A DNA stretch of 64,000 bases from Mycobacterium heckeshornense (GTDB taxonomy: Bacteria; Actinomycetota; Actinomycetes; Mycobacteriales; Mycobacteriaceae), in the NCBI RefSeq assembly GCF_016592155.1, contig NZ_AP024237.1, positions 1,798,001 to 1,862,000 on the forward strand, written 5' to 3'. The notes under the pieces were generated by a model. It was given only the letters and a program-made list of their open reading frames with translations. It had not been told where the DNA came from and searched no databases. Each line of letters begins with the position of its first letter. Positions within the stretch are counted from its first letter, which is position 1. The position numbers were made by a program, and so were the translations under genes. Positions 49,036 to 58,521 of the stretch are shown here, piece by piece.

Positions 49036-51039
49036 CTACATGGGCGCGTTGGCCGGCTGGAAAACCCCGGTGCCGTCGGCTTCATCTTCCGCGCGGATCA
49101 CGTGGACCACCGCATTGATCAACGCCAGGTGGGTGAACGCCTGCGGAAAGTTGCCCAGATGACGGCCGGTGCGCGGTTCGAGCTCCTCGGCGTAGAGATA
49201 CAGCGGGCTGGCGAACGACAGCAGCCGTTCGCACAAACGCTTGGCGCGGCTGACTTCCCCGATCTCGACCAGAGCTGACACCAGCCAGAACGAGCAGATG
49301 GTGAAGGTGCCCTCAAGCCCGGCGAGCCCGTCGTCGGTCTCCTCGATGCGGTAGCGCAGCACCAAGCCCTCTTCGGTGAGTTCGTCGGCGATGGCCAGCA
49401 CCGTGTTGCGCACCCGGGGGTCATCCGGCGGCAAAAACCGGGTCAGCACCACCATGAGCAGCGAAGCATCCAGCGCGTTGGTGTCGTAGTGCTGGGTGAA
49501 CACGCCCGCGGAATTGACCCCGTGCTGGAGAATGTCGGCCTTGATCTCTTCGGCGATCACCCGCCACTTCTGTGCATACGCCTTCTCGCCCTGCCGCTCG
49601 GCCAGCTTGGCGCCGCGGTCCAGCGCCACCCAGCACATCACCTTCGAGGAGGTGAAATGCCTGGGTTCGCCGCGCACCTCCCAGATGCCTCGGTCGGGCT
49701 CGCGCCAGTGCGCCGCCGCCTCTTCGACCTGCTTTTTGAGCACCGGCCACAGCGTCTCGGGGACCTGCTCACGCGAGCGTGCGTGCAGGTAGAACGAGTC
49801 TAGGATCGCACCCCAGATGTCGTGTTGATTCTGCTTGTAGGCACCGTTTCCGATCCGGACCGGGCGGGCGTGGTCGTAGCCGGACAGATGCGGTAGCTCT
49901 TCTTCCTCGAGGATGCGTTCGCCGCCGACCCCGTACATCACCTGCAGCGGATGGCGTTCCCCGTTGTTGGCGCCCGAGACGTCGGCGATGAACGAGAAGA
50001 AATCGTCGGCCTCACGATCCAGGCCGAGGGTGTAGAGCCCCCACAACGCGAACGTCGAGTCGCGGATCCACGCGTAGCGGTAGTCCCAGTTGCGCTCGCC
50101 CTGCGGGGTTTCCGGAAGCGAGGTGGTGCTGGCCGCCAGCAGCGCGCCGGTGGGCGAGTACGTCAAGCCTTTCAACGTCAGCGCGCTGCGCTGCAGATAC
50201 GCCCGCCACGGATGGTCGGGGAAGTTGCCGATGTTGATCCATTGCCGCCAGCATTCGGTGGTCTGCCACATCTTGTCGGCGGCGTCGGCGTATGTCTGCG
50301 GCGCCGGGTGGTTGGACCAGCTCAATGCGACGAACACGTCGTCGCCTTCTTTGAGCCGGGTGCGTGCCCGCGCTTCGCGGCCCTCCAACCCGATGCGCAG
50401 GTTGGTGGTCAGTCGCAGCGTCGGATGAGCATCGGGATCCCGTTTGGCGCGGGCGATGGCCTCGCCGTAGGCGGCGGCCGAGTATTCCCACGTTGCGCCG
50501 ATGCGGTGGTAGTCGAACGCCGGCTCGCAGCTCATCATCAGCTCGACGGTGCCGGACACACAGCGCACGGTGCGCAGCAGGATGTGCTCGGCGTCCCAGT
50601 CCATCGGGGTGCGGCGATGGGTGTGCGATCGCCGGTCGATGTCGTGCCATGGGCCCATCACCAGCGCGTCGCGCACGATCAGCCAGCCGGTGTGGGTTTG
50701 CCAGGTGGTTTCCATGATCAGGCTGCCGGGCAGGTAGCGGCGCGCCGAGGGTACCGACATCCCGTAGGGGCCGAGCCGGAAATGACCGGCGTTACGGTCC
50801 AGGATCGCGCCGAATACGCTCGGCGAGTCCGGCCGCGGCACACACAACCATTCCACCGACCCCGCCGGCGAGATCAGGCACGTGGTTTCGCAGTCGGACA
50901 AAAACGCGTAGTCGGCGATCGGCGGGAACGGGTTGCGCAGCGGCCCACCCGCCGTGACCGGCACCGGCGACGTGACGGAGAGGGGCGCGACGGCCGTGTC
51001 GTCAGCGGCCTCGTCGGCGGGGCCGGCGTGCAGGACCAT
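49036..51039 (-). CDS. Trehalase, GH15 family (Rv2402-like)
   Basis: Hydrolyses trehalose to two glucose. 667 residues: an N-terminal beta-sandwich (FPPIADYAFLSDCETTCLISPAGSVEWLC), and an (alpha/alpha)6 barrel with ERNWDYRYAWIRDS, the first acid RGIWEVRGEPRHF and the second in YAEELEPRTGRHLGNFPQAFTH. From memory the H37Rv counterpart was shown to have trehalase activity. Cytoplasmic: no signal peptide. Convergent with lppR. Confidence 0.9.
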   Translation of the reverse strand: MVLHAGPADEAADDTAVAPLSVTSPVPVTAGGPLRNPFPPIADYAFLSDCETTCLISPAGSVEWLCVPRPDSPSVFGAILDRNAGHFRLGPYGMSVPSARRYLPGSLIMETTWQTHTGWLIVRDALVMGPWHDIDRRSHTHRRTPMDWDAEHILLRTVRCVSGTVELMMSCEPAFDYHRIGATWEYSAAAYGEAIARAKRDPDAHPTLRLTTNLRIGLEGREARARTRLKEGDDVFVALSWSNHPAPQTYADAADKMWQTTECWRQWINIGNFPDHPWRAYLQRSALTLKGLTYSPTGALLAASTTSLPETPQGERNWDYRYAWIRDSTFALWGLYTLGLDREADDFFSFIADVSGANNGERHPLQVMYGVGGERILEEEELPHLSGYDHARPVRIGNGAYKQNQHDIWGAILDSFYLHARSREQVPETLWPVLKKQVEEAAAHWREPDRGIWEVRGEPRHFTSSKVMCWVALDRGAKLAERQGEKAYAQKWRVIAEEIKADILQHGVNSAGVFTQHYDTNALDASLLMVVLTRFLPPDDPRVRNTVLAIADELTEEGLVLRYRIEETDDGLAGLEGTFTICSFWLVSALVEIGEVSRAKRLCERLLSFASPLYLYAEELEPRTGRHLGNFPQAFTHLALINAVVHVIRAEDEADGTGVFQPANAPM

Positions 51040-51090
51040 GCCGATATCATCATCTGCCGCGCAGTCCCCGTCTACTTGCCGCGGGGCGTG

Positions 51091-52311
51091 TCAGCGCTTG
51101 GCGAAATCCGGGGCATGTTCAGGGCGGATTCCCACGCCCACGAGGAAGGCGGGCAGCGCCGCAAGCCACGGCAGCCGGTCGACCCAGCCGAGCACCGCCG
51201 ACTGGGTTGGGTCCGCACCGCGAAGGATCGGGTCGACCACCCGGCGGTGGACCACCCGTTGCATCGTTTGCGTGACGGTGGTGGGCAGGGCGCGGCGGCG
51301 ACGGACTGCGGCCAGATCGCGGGCTGTCACCCGGTGCCGCCGCAGCGGGCCGGCCAGCAGTGTCGCTGCGGCCACGGCGTCCTGGACCGCGAGGTTGATG
51401 CCGACACCTCCCGCCGGCGACATCGCGTGCGCAGCATCGCCGATGCACAGCAGCCCGTCGGTGTGCCACCGACGCAGCCGGTTGACCCGCACGTCGAGGT
51501 GCTTGACATCGTCCATGGACGTCAGCGCCTCCACCGATCCGGCCGCTTCGGGCAGCATTTCGGCAATGTCGCGGCGGAACGCTTCGATGCCTCGCGCCCG
51601 CAACTGGGCGTCGGTGCCCTTGGGTCCGATGTAAGCGATCTGAAAATAGCCCTGCCGGGGAATCAGCAGCAGCGCGTTGCCATGGCCGATACGGGGCAAC
51701 AGGGAAAACTGCGCCGACCGATCGTGGGGTAACCGAAACCACCACACGTCGAAGCGCACCGGGTAGTCGCGTCCCGGCAGCGCGGCCTCTCGGCGAACAA
51801 CAGACCATCGGCCGTCGCACCCCACGGTCAACTCGGCGCGCAGTTCGCCAGCTCCGTCGGGCCCCTGGTAACGCACGCCCTCGACCCGGTCGCCCTTCCA
51901 CAGCAATCCGGTGGCCTCGGTGTGCATGCGCAAGGTGAAAGTCGGCTCGCTCTGCGCGGCTTCGGCGAGCAGGTTCAGCAGGTCCCACTGCGGCACCATG
52001 GCGATGAACGGGTGGGGTTGGCGCAGGCGTTCGAAGTCGACGTAGGTCACCGTGCGGCCGCGTGATTCCACCGTCGCATTGCGGACCTCGCTGTAGGGCA
52101 AGGCCGCGAAGCGCTCCCAGAGCCCGAGCTCGTCGAGCAGCCGCAGCGTGGGCGGATGCACGGTGTCACCGCGGAAGTCGCGCAGGAAGTCACCGTGCTT
52201 CTCCAGCAACGTGACCTCGACGCCGGCGCGGGCCAAGAGCAGCCCGAGCACCACTCCGGCCGGACCGCCGCCGACGATCGCGCAGGTGGTTTCTTCGGGC
52301 ATAGCAGGCAT
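51091..52311 (-). CDS. FAD-dependent aromatic monooxygenase
   Basis: 406 residues. FAD-binding VGGGPAG (13-19), the DG motif VGCDGRWSVVR and the GD motif CIGDAAHAMSPAGGVGINLAVQDA place it in the p-hydroxybenzoate hydroxylase group. The substrate is unknown. It begins with a leaderless-type ATG at 52311, divergent from the small membrane genes. I recall no counterpart between Rv2402 and Rv2401 in H37Rv. Confidence 0.88.
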   Translation of the reverse strand: MPAMPEETTCAIVGGGPAGVVLGLLLARAGVEVTLLEKHGDFLRDFRGDTVHPPTLRLLDELGLWERFAALPYSEVRNATVESRGRTVTYVDFERLRQPHPFIAMVPQWDLLNLLAEAAQSEPTFTLRMHTEATGLLWKGDRVEGVRYQGPDGAGELRAELTVGCDGRWSVVRREAALPGRDYPVRFDVWWFRLPHDRSAQFSLLPRIGHGNALLLIPRQGYFQIAYIGPKGTDAQLRARGIEAFRRDIAEMLPEAAGSVEALTSMDDVKHLDVRVNRLRRWHTDGLLCIGDAAHAMSPAGGVGINLAVQDAVAAATLLAGPLRRHRVTARDLAAVRRRRALPTTVTQTMQRVVHRRVVDPILRGADPTQSAVLGWVDRLPWLAALPAFLVGVGIRPEHAPDFAKR

Positions 52312-52317
52312 CCGCTG

Positions 52318-52323
52318 AGGTTA
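52318..52323 (-). promoter_or_regulatory. -10 box TAACCT for the leaderless monooxygenase gene
   Basis: TAACCT is 6 bases before the ATG at 52311 on the minus strand. Confidence 0.5.
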
Positions 52324-52352
52324 CGTTGGTTGTTGATGCCGCGGCGAATAGG

Positions 52353-52553
52353 GTGAGCTCGGTGGACGGGTTCCTGAGTTGGTGGGACGGCGTCGAGCTG
52401 TGGTTGTCCGGGCTCGGCTTCGTGCTGCAGACCATTGTGGTGATGCCGGTCGTGCTGGCGCTGGCCTATCTCATCGCGGTGGTGCTGGATGGGATTTTGG
52501 GTCGAGGCATCCGGTTGATGCGTTGGGTCCGTCATGACCGGGATTCCCGATGA
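52353..52553 (+). CDS. Small membrane protein (Rv2401A-like)
   Basis: About 66 residues from GTG 52353 (VSSVDGFLSWWDGVELWLSG). One long hydrophobic helix (FVLQTIVVMPVVLALAYLIAVVL) and a basic C-terminus (RGIRLMRWVRHDR), so cytoplasmic-side positive. A TTG at 52326 would add nine residues. Function unknown; the next, even smaller gene overlaps its stop. Confidence 0.7.
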   Translation: MSSVDGFLSWWDGVELWLSGLGFVLQTIVVMPVVLALAYLIAVVLDGILGRGIRLMRWVRHDRDSR

Positions 52554-52645
52554 TCGGCAAAACCGGCATGCCGCGCTCGCAGGTGACCTTGGTGCTGGTC
52601 GTGTTGGTGGTGCTGGTCATCGTCACCTGGTTGGCGACGCGCTAG
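52550..52645 (+). CDS. 31-residue membrane microprotein coupled to the preceding gene
   Basis: ATGA overlap with the gene above, then MIGKTGMPRSQ, an uninterrupted Val/Leu helix and TWLATR before TAG. The precise overlap and the hydrophobic, wholly open frame suggest a real translated microprotein. It may pair in the membrane with the 66-residue protein. Confidence 0.55.
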   Translation: MIGKTGMPRSQVTLVLVVLVVLVIVTWLATR

Positions 52646-52682
52646 CACGCGTGTGAACAAGCGATGTGCGGGTGGCTTCTGT

Positions 52683-52688
52683 TAGGCT
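52683..52688 (+). promoter_or_regulatory. -10 box TAGGCT for the cysteine leader peptide and subI operon
   Basis: TAGGCT ends 7 bases before the ATG of the leader peptide at 52696, so the operon mRNA would begin at that ATG. Confidence 0.6.
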
Positions 52689-52695
52689 TCGCGCC

Positions 52696-52788
52696 ATGCA
52701 TACAGCGTCCGGCAACCGAGCGTGCTACATCTTGGCGCTCATTGCTGTGGGGAATTGCGCTGTGGCCGATATCCACTGTTGTCGTTGA
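52696..52788 (+). CDS. Leaderless polycysteine leader peptide of the sulfate-transport operon
   Basis: A 30-residue frame, ATG to TGA, with four Cys (10, 21, 28, 29); the last two are consecutive and form the penultimate codons before Arg and stop. It stands 122 bases before subI and behind a leaderless-type -10. From memory, mycobacterial cysteine-assimilation operons have leaderless sORFs with polycysteine tracts that attenuate the operon: when Cys-tRNA is scarce, stalled ribosomes open the downstream region. Position, leaderless start and terminal CC all fit. Confidence 0.7.
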   Translation: MHTASGNRACYILALIAVGNCAVADIHCCR

Positions 52789-52910
52789 CGTCCATACCCC
52801 GCGCGGTCCGGCGCCGAGCCCGTGAACATCGCTAGCTACTGATTCCGGACTCCGAGCGGCCTTTCCGCAGTGGGGCACTCTGATCCAAAAGCCGCATGGG
52901 AAGGTCGCCA

Positions 52911-53945
52911 ATGTTCAGCAATGCCGTATGCGCCCGACGCCGGCGGTTTGTTGTCGGATTCACCGCCGTGGCGAGCGTTGTTGCCGCGTGCCACGGCGGC
53001 GCCAGTGACGTTGTCGGGGGCACGGCCGCGAACGGGCATACCAGCATCACCCTGGTCGCCTACTCGGCACCAGAACCGGGGTGGAGCAAGGTAATTCCCG
53101 CGTTCAATGCGTCCGAACAGGGCAAGGGCGTGCAAGTTATCACCTCGTACGGGGCGTCCGGGGACCAGTCACGCGGTGTCGTCGACGGCAAGCCGGCGGA
53201 TTTGGTGAACTTCTCGGTCGAACCCGATATCACCCGACTGGTCAAGGCGGGCAAGGTTTCCAAAGACTGGGACAAAGATGCCACCAAGGGCATCCCGTTC
53301 GGGTCAGTGGTGACCTTGGTGGTGCGCGCGGGCAATCCCAAAAAGATCAGGGACTGGGACGATCTGCTGGGTCCCGGCGTGGAAGTCATCACCCCGAGCC
53401 CACTGAGTTCGGGGTCAGCCAAATGGAACCTGCTCGCCCCGTATGCCGTCAAAAGCAGTGGCGGCCGGAATAGCCAAGCGGGCCTTGACTTTGTCAACAA
53501 GTTGGTCAGTGAACATGTGAAGCTGCGGCCGGGCTCGGGCCGTGAAGCCACTGACGTCTTCATCCAGGGCAGCGGTGACGTATTGATCAGCTACGAAAAC
53601 GAGGCCATCGCCGCTGAGCGTCAGGGTAAGCCGATCGAGCACATCAACCCGCCGCAGACGTTCAAGATCGAAAACCCGCTGGCGGTGGTGACCACCAGCA
53701 GCCACTTGGATACCGCGACGGCCTTCAAAAACTTCCAGTACACCGCTCAGGCGCAAAAGCTTTGGGCGCAGGCCGGCTTCCGGCCGGTCGATCCCGCGAT
53801 AGCCGCCGAAGTGCGAGACCAGTTCCCGGCACCGGTCAAACTGTGGACTATCACCGACCTCGGTGGCTGGGACGTGGTCGACCCGCAGTTGTTCGACAAG
53901 AACACCGGCAGCATCACCAAGATGTACATGAAGGCCACCGGATGA
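52911..53945 (+). CDS. subI: Sulfate-binding lipoprotein of the SubI-CysTWA transporter
   Basis: 344 residues from ATG 52911, with GGAAGG 8 bases upstream; an ATG at 52896 adds five residues. Signal peptide with basic RRRR, hydrophobic core and lipobox VAAC (Cys27). The mature protein has the sulfate/thiosulfate-binding pattern: TLVAYSAPEPGWSKVIPAF, GDQSRGVVDGKPADLVNFSVEPD, and SPLSSGSAKWNLLAPYA. It captures sulfate outside the membrane for CysTW. Start overlap with cysT at its 3' end (ATGA). Confidence 0.95.
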   Translation: MFSNAVCARRRRFVVGFTAVASVVAACHGGASDVVGGTAANGHTSITLVAYSAPEPGWSKVIPAFNASEQGKGVQVITSYGASGDQSRGVVDGKPADLVNFSVEPDITRLVKAGKVSKDWDKDATKGIPFGSVVTLVVRAGNPKKIRDWDDLLGPGVEVITPSPLSSGSAKWNLLAPYAVKSSGGRNSQAGLDFVNKLVSEHVKLRPGSGREATDVFIQGSGDVLISYENEAIAAERQGKPIEHINPPQTFKIENPLAVVTTSSHLDTATAFKNFQYTAQAQKLWAQAGFRPVDPAIAAEVRDQFPAPVKLWTITDLGGWDVVDPQLFDKNTGSITKMYMKATG

Positions 53946-54820
53946 CGACCACGATCACGCCCGACCCCGAGGCGATCCGGCCCGAACTGGGCCGCCACGT
54001 GGATCGCGGGCCGAACCGGCCCGATCTTCATCGAGCCAGCGTGTCGCTGCGTGTCGGCGTGGCGGTGCTATGGCTCTCGGTCATCGTGCTGTTGCCGCTG
54101 GCCGCGATCGGCTGGCAGGCCGTGGGCGGCGGTTGGCGGGCCTTCTGGCTGGCGGTCAGCTCCAATGCCGCGCTGGAGTCGTTTCGGGTGACGCTGACGA
54201 TTTCGGCCGGTGTCACCCTGCTTAACCTGCCGTTTGGCCTGCTTGTCGCGTGGGTTCTGGTGCGCGACGACTTTCTGGGCAAGCGGCTTGTCGATGCCGT
54301 CATCGACCTGCCGTTCGCGCTGCCCACCATCGTGGCCAGCCTGGTGATGCTGGCGCTCTACGGCCCGCACAGCCCAGTGGGTCTGCATCTTCAGCACACC
54401 GCGTGGGGTGTTGGGGTCGCGCTAGCGTTCGTGACGTTGCCGTTCGTGGTGCGGGCCGTGCAGCCAGTGTTGCTCGAGATCGACCGCGAGACCGAAGAGG
54501 CTGCTGCATCGCTGGGCGCGAACAACCCAGCGATCTTCTTTCGTGTGGTGCTGCCGTCGCTGACTCCGGCATTGTTATCCGGTGCGGGGCTGGCCTTTTC
54601 GCGCGCTATCGGCGAATTCGGATCGGTGGTGCTTATCGGCGGTGCGGTGCCCGGCAAAACCGAAGTGTCCTCGCAGTGGATCAGGACACTGATCGAGAAC
54701 GACGACCGCACCGGTGCTGCCGCGATATCGATTGTCCTGCTGGCGATCTCATTTGTTGTGCTGTTCATCCTGCGCGCCCTGGGGGCTCGGGCCGCCAAAC
54801 GGGAGGAGCTGGCCGGATGA
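53942..54820 (+). CDS. cysT: Sulfate ABC transporter permease CysT
   Basis: 292 residues, six membrane helices. The EAA loop EEAAASLGANNPAIFFRVVLPSL contacts the ATPase CysA. The N-terminal 35 residues are polar and precede the first helix. Coupled by ATGA overlaps to subI and cysW. Confidence 0.95.
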   Translation: MTTTITPDPEAIRPELGRHVDRGPNRPDLHRASVSLRVGVAVLWLSVIVLLPLAAIGWQAVGGGWRAFWLAVSSNAALESFRVTLTISAGVTLLNLPFGLLVAWVLVRDDFLGKRLVDAVIDLPFALPTIVASLVMLALYGPHSPVGLHLQHTAWGVGVALAFVTLPFVVRAVQPVLLEIDRETEEAAASLGANNPAIFFRVVLPSLTPALLSGAGLAFSRAIGEFGSVVLIGGAVPGKTEVSSQWIRTLIENDDRTGAAAISIVLLAISFVVLFILRALGARAAKREELAG

Positions 54821-55632
54821 CGCCCTCGCCGTGGATTCGCCAACTCATCCGCTGGAGTGCCCTCGGATACGTGTTCGTGCTGGTCATCGTCCCGGTGGCG
54901 GTGATCCTGTGGCGGGCATTCGCGCCCGGGGTGGGCCAGTTCTTCGCCTACGTCAGCACCCCGGCGGCGGTATCGGCGCTGCAACTGTCGTTGCTGGTAG
55001 TGGCGATCGTGGTGCCGCTGAACGTGATATTCGGTATTCCCACGGCGCTGGTATTGGCGCGCAACAAGTTTCGCGGCAAGGGCCTGCTGCAGGCCATCAT
55101 CGATCTGCCGTTCGCGGTCTCGCCGGTGATCGTGGGGGTGGCGCTGATCGTGCTGTGGGGCTCGGCCGGCGCGCTGGGCTTCATCGAACGAGATTTCGGC
55201 TTCAAGATCATCTTCGGTCTGCCCGGCATCGTGTTGGCCAGCGTCTTCGTCACCCTGCCGTTCGTGATCCGCGAAGTCGAACCGGTGCTGCATGAGCTGG
55301 GCACCGACCAGGAGGAGGCGGCGGCGACGCTGGGTTCGAACTGGTGGCAGACGTTCTGGCGGATCACTTTGCCATCAATCCGGTGGGGACTGACCTACGG
55401 CATCGTGCTGACCGTCGCTCGTACACTGGGCGAGTACGGCGCAGTGCTGATGGTGTCCTCTAACCTTCCAGGCACCTCGCAGACACTGACCCTGTTGGTC
55501 TCCGATCGCTATAACCGAGGTGCTGAATACGGCGCCTACGCGCTGTCGGTGCTGCTGATGACGGTCTCCGTGGCGGTTCTCGTGCTGCAGGTGGTCCTCG
55601 ATGCGCGCCGCGCACGAAAGGAGGTGCCATGA
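54817..55632 (+). CDS. cysW: Sulfate ABC transporter permease CysW
   Basis: 271 residues, six helices, EAA loop [23 protein letters not shown] and the family segment [16 protein letters not shown]. It pairs with CysT to form the pore. Starts by ATGA overlap with cysT; its stop overlaps cysA by four bases. Confidence 0.95.
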   Translation: MTPSPWIRQLIRWSALGYVFVLVIVPVAVILWRAFAPGVGQFFAYVSTPAAVSALQLSLLVVAIVVPLNVIFGIPTALVLARNKFRGKGLLQAIIDLPFAVSPVIVGVALIVLWGSAGALGFIERDFGFKIIFGLPGIVLASVFVTLPFVIREVEPVLHELGTDQEEAAATLGSNWWQTFWRITLPSIRWGLTYGIVLTVARTLGEYGAVLMVSSNLPGTSQTLTLLVSDRYNRGAEYGAYALSVLLMTVSVAVLVLQVVLDARRARKEVP

Positions 55633-56684
55633 CTGACGCGATCATCGTGGCGGGCGCCTACAAACGCTACGGCGATTTCGTCGCGCTCGACGACGTCGAC
55701 TTCACCGTGCCCGCCGGCTCCCTGACCGCGCTGCTGGGTCCGAGCGGTTCAGGCAAGTCGACGCTGCTGCGGGCCATCGCCGGTCTCGACCAGCCCGACC
55801 GCGGCACCATCACGATCAACGGCCGCGACGTCACCCGGGTGCCGCCGCAGCGACGCGGGATCGGCTTCGTGTTCCAGCACTATGCGGCGTTCAAGCATTT
55901 GACAGTGCGCGACAACGTGGCATTCGGACTGAAAATCCGCAGGCGTCCTAAAGCCGAGATCACCAAGAAGGTGGACAACCTGCTCGAGATCGTGGGGCTG
56001 AGCGGATTCCAAAACCGTTACCCCAACCAGCTTTCCGGTGGTCAACGTCAGCGCATGGCGCTGGCCCGCGCGCTGGCCGTCGACCCACAAGTGCTGCTGC
56101 TTGACGAGCCGTTCGGTGCACTCGACGCCAAAGTCCGCGAGGACCTGCGCGCCTGGCTGCGCCGGCTGCACGACGACGTGCATGTCACCACGGTGCTGGT
56201 GACCCACGACCAGGCCGAGGCGCTTGACGTGGCTGACCGCATCGCCGTGCTCAACAAGGGTCGCATCGAGCAGGTGGGGTCGCCGACCGAGGTCTATGAC
56301 AGTCCCGCGAACGCGTTCGTGATGTCCTTCCTGGGCAAAGTCTCCTCGTTGAACGGCACCCTGGTGCGTCCGCACGACATCCGGGTCGGCCGCCGCCCGG
56401 ATATGAAGATCGCCGCAGGCGACGCCGCCGCGGAGGCGACCGGTGTGATTCGAGCCACCATCGACCGGGTGGTGATGCTGGGCTTCGAGGTGCGTGTCGA
56501 GTTGACCAACGCGGCCACCGGCAGCCCGTTCACCGCCCAGATCACCCGCGGCGACGCCGAAGCGCTCGGCCTGAAGGAGGGGGACACCGTCTACGTGGCG
56601 GCCACCCGGGTTCCGCCGATTGCCGACGAGGTTGGAGCCGCCAAAACCTGCGTCGACGTGAACGAGTTGACGTCGGCAAAGTAA
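55629..56684 (+). CDS. cysA: Sulfate ABC transporter ATP-binding protein
   Basis: 351 residues. Walker [10 protein letters not shown] (37-45), Q-loop FQHYAAF, signature LSGGQ (135-139), Walker [13 protein letters not shown] with Asp159-Glu160, H-loop VTHDQAEA and a C-terminal TOBE domain that may sense cysteine or sulfate. Last gene of the subI operon; matches CysA1 of M. tuberculosis. Confidence 0.95.
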   Translation: MTDAIIVAGAYKRYGDFVALDDVDFTVPAGSLTALLGPSGSGKSTLLRAIAGLDQPDRGTITINGRDVTRVPPQRRGIGFVFQHYAAFKHLTVRDNVAFGLKIRRRPKAEITKKVDNLLEIVGLSGFQNRYPNQLSGGQRQRMALARALAVDPQVLLLDEPFGALDAKVREDLRAWLRRLHDDVHVTTVLVTHDQAEALDVADRIAVLNKGRIEQVGSPTEVYDSPANAFVMSFLGKVSSLNGTLVRPHDIRVGRRPDMKIAAGDAAAEATGVIRATIDRVVMLGFEVRVELTNAATGSPFTAQITRGDAEALGLKEGDTVYVAATRVPPIADEVGAAKTCVDVNELTSAK

Positions 56685-56738
56685 GTGTCCGAGATTTCTT
56701 CTGCGGTGCTGGCATTTTCGGTTATCGCGGCACTTCGA

Positions 56739-56912
56739 TCAGCTCGATGTTGGTGGTTGTCGTCGGCGGTGGGCGTTGTTGGCTGGGTCTGCGTGTCCTG
56801 CCATCCAGCGCTTGGTGTCGATGGCCGCAGCGCGGTCGGTGCCGGCGGCGTTGACGGCCTCCCGGTAGCTCTGGTCCACCAGGTCACCGGCAACGAACGC
56901 CCCTCCCAGTGA
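56739..56912 (-). pseudogene. 3' fragment of a thioredoxin reductase gene (trxB-like)
   Basis: The minus strand reads [36 protein letters not shown]..., the FAD-contacting C-terminus of TrxB (GVFAAGDLVD, RQAVTAAG), then a stop. Similarity ends abruptly at about 56912, where the IS110 remnant begins on the other strand. No N-terminal part is found. It is a broken-off end of about 57 codons. Confidence 0.7.
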
Positions 56913-57768
56913 GACTGGTGGCCGCGCCGTCGAAGTTGGCGCGTCCCTTCGGGGACCGGGTCGAGACCGACGCCCGCGATGCCGCCCACCTTGCCCGGTT
57001 GCTGCACTCGGGTCAGATCGTGGAGGTGACGGTTCCGACGGTGACCCAGGAAGCGGCCCGCGATCTGGTGCGAGCACGCGATGATTGCCGCAGGGATCTG
57101 ATGACTGCCCGGCACAGGTTGTCGAAACTGCTTTCGCGCCAAGGGATCGTCTATTCCGGCGGGTCGGCATGGACCGGCCGCCATGAGCTGTGGCCGCGCG
57201 GCCAGCAGTCGGCAGACCAGCGCTGCAACTGACCTACGACAGCGCTTTGAAGGCGATGACGGCGTGCCTGGACCGGCGCAACTGCCTCGATGAGGCAATC
57301 ACGAAGATGGCCGCCGACAGCGAGTTCACCCCGGTCGTCACCCGGCTGCGCTGTTTGCGCGGAGTAGCCACGTTGACCGCGTTTGGGCTGGCCGTCGAGA
57401 TCGGCGACTGGCCACGGTTCACGGGCCGCTCCATCGGCGCCTACCGCGGCCTGGTGCCCAGCGAGCACTCCTCGGCCGCCTGACGCTCACAGGGTTCGAT
57501 CACCAAGACCGGCAATGGACACACCCGGCGGCTGCTGGTCGAGGCCGCCTGGCACCACCACACACCGTATCGTGCCAGCCGCGAGCTGTGCCGCCGCTGG
57601 GACACCGCCCCTGGGCCAGCCCGAGACCACGGCCATCGCGCCAACCGGCGCCTGCACGACCGCTGGTCCGGTTTCGACGCCCGTAAGAAACGCTCCACGA
57701 TCGCCAACACCGCGATCGCCCGCGAATTCGCCGGCTGGTGCTGGTCACTGGCAGTCCTGCCGGACTGA
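56909..57768 (+). pseudogene. Decayed IS110/IS116-type transposase gene
   Basis: Three pieces of one transposase. 56909-57205: [35 protein letters not shown], i.e. the second half of the DEDD domain. After a frameshift near 57205: [12 protein letters not shown] to RSIGAYRGLVPSEHSS, the Tnp core. An in-frame TGA at 57481 is followed by GSITKTGNGHTRRLLVEAAWHH to FAGWCWSLAVLPD and a stop at 57766. The 5' part is missing. It is from a different IS110 branch than the intact element at 45 kb. Confidence 0.88.
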
Positions 57769-58521
57769 CACCCACCCTCGGACCAGCTGAACACAACAGA
57801 GCTATCGGCAAGCGTTTTGGAGTGACCCGCGACCCGGCTTTGAAAAATATCGGTTGTCCTGCAACCGATTGCACGCTCAAGTCCAATACAAGCGCAGCCG
57901 ACTCCGACTCGAAAGTCCCGTCCTGCGGTAACCAACCCGCGCACATCAGACTTGACACGCGTCGATGAGACACGCGCGACACGCCCCGTTCGCTCACCGG
58001 TCAATCGAAGCGGCGGCCAAGGCGACGGTCCCGGCCGCCGCTTCACCCTGTCCTTGACAACCTTCCCCCATATCAGCCGGTGCAACGTTGTGTGCCTGAG
58101 AGCGAAGAGCTAAGAGGCACAGGGGAATTGCCACTCGTCAGAAGCTTTCCCTGGTGTGGAGACATAAAAATGCTTTCCAGTGTGCCGTTTTGTCTGCGAC
58201 ACGCCAGCGCAAACGTACAGAACCGCGTACTCGATTGATAGTTCTGTTGGGCGCATGCGCCCACTAGGGATTACCCCGATTTTTGGGGAGCAGAAACGGC
58301 TAAGCGCTACTAACTGCAGGGGCCTTGTATGGCCGAGGCGACGAATTGTCCGCTGGCAACTGGGTTCTCATGATGCTTCCGGTCGGACAGCTGGGAGATA
58401 AGGAAACCCGAGTTCTCGCTACGATGGCCGGTTCCGTCCCCCGAAGATTCTGCCAAAAGGCGTCCGGCTCCATAACCCCTATCACGGCAGACCGACATTC
58501 GCAGCGGAACTCGACGACCTG
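57769..58521. other. Intergenic region: IS110 3' end and AT-richer DNA
   Basis: Up to about 58080 the sequence looks like the IS remnant's noncoding end. From there to 58330 the DNA is less GC-rich than its surroundings, with no convincing gene on either strand. It contains a perfect 16-bp palindrome at 58248-58263 and, just after, CCCCgatttttGGGG. Confidence 0.4.
58248..58263. repeat. Perfect palindrome TGGGCGCATGCGCCCA
   Basis: 16 bases identical to their reverse complement, in the gap between the IS110 remnant and the NarK gene's 3' end. It could be a protein-binding site or a hairpin that ends transcription. Confidence 0.4.

Noticed and set aside
49951..51732. A 593-codon plus-strand frame opposite the trehalase and monooxygenase genes
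   Set aside because: Both genes on the minus strand have full families and motifs; the plus frame is a GC shadow.
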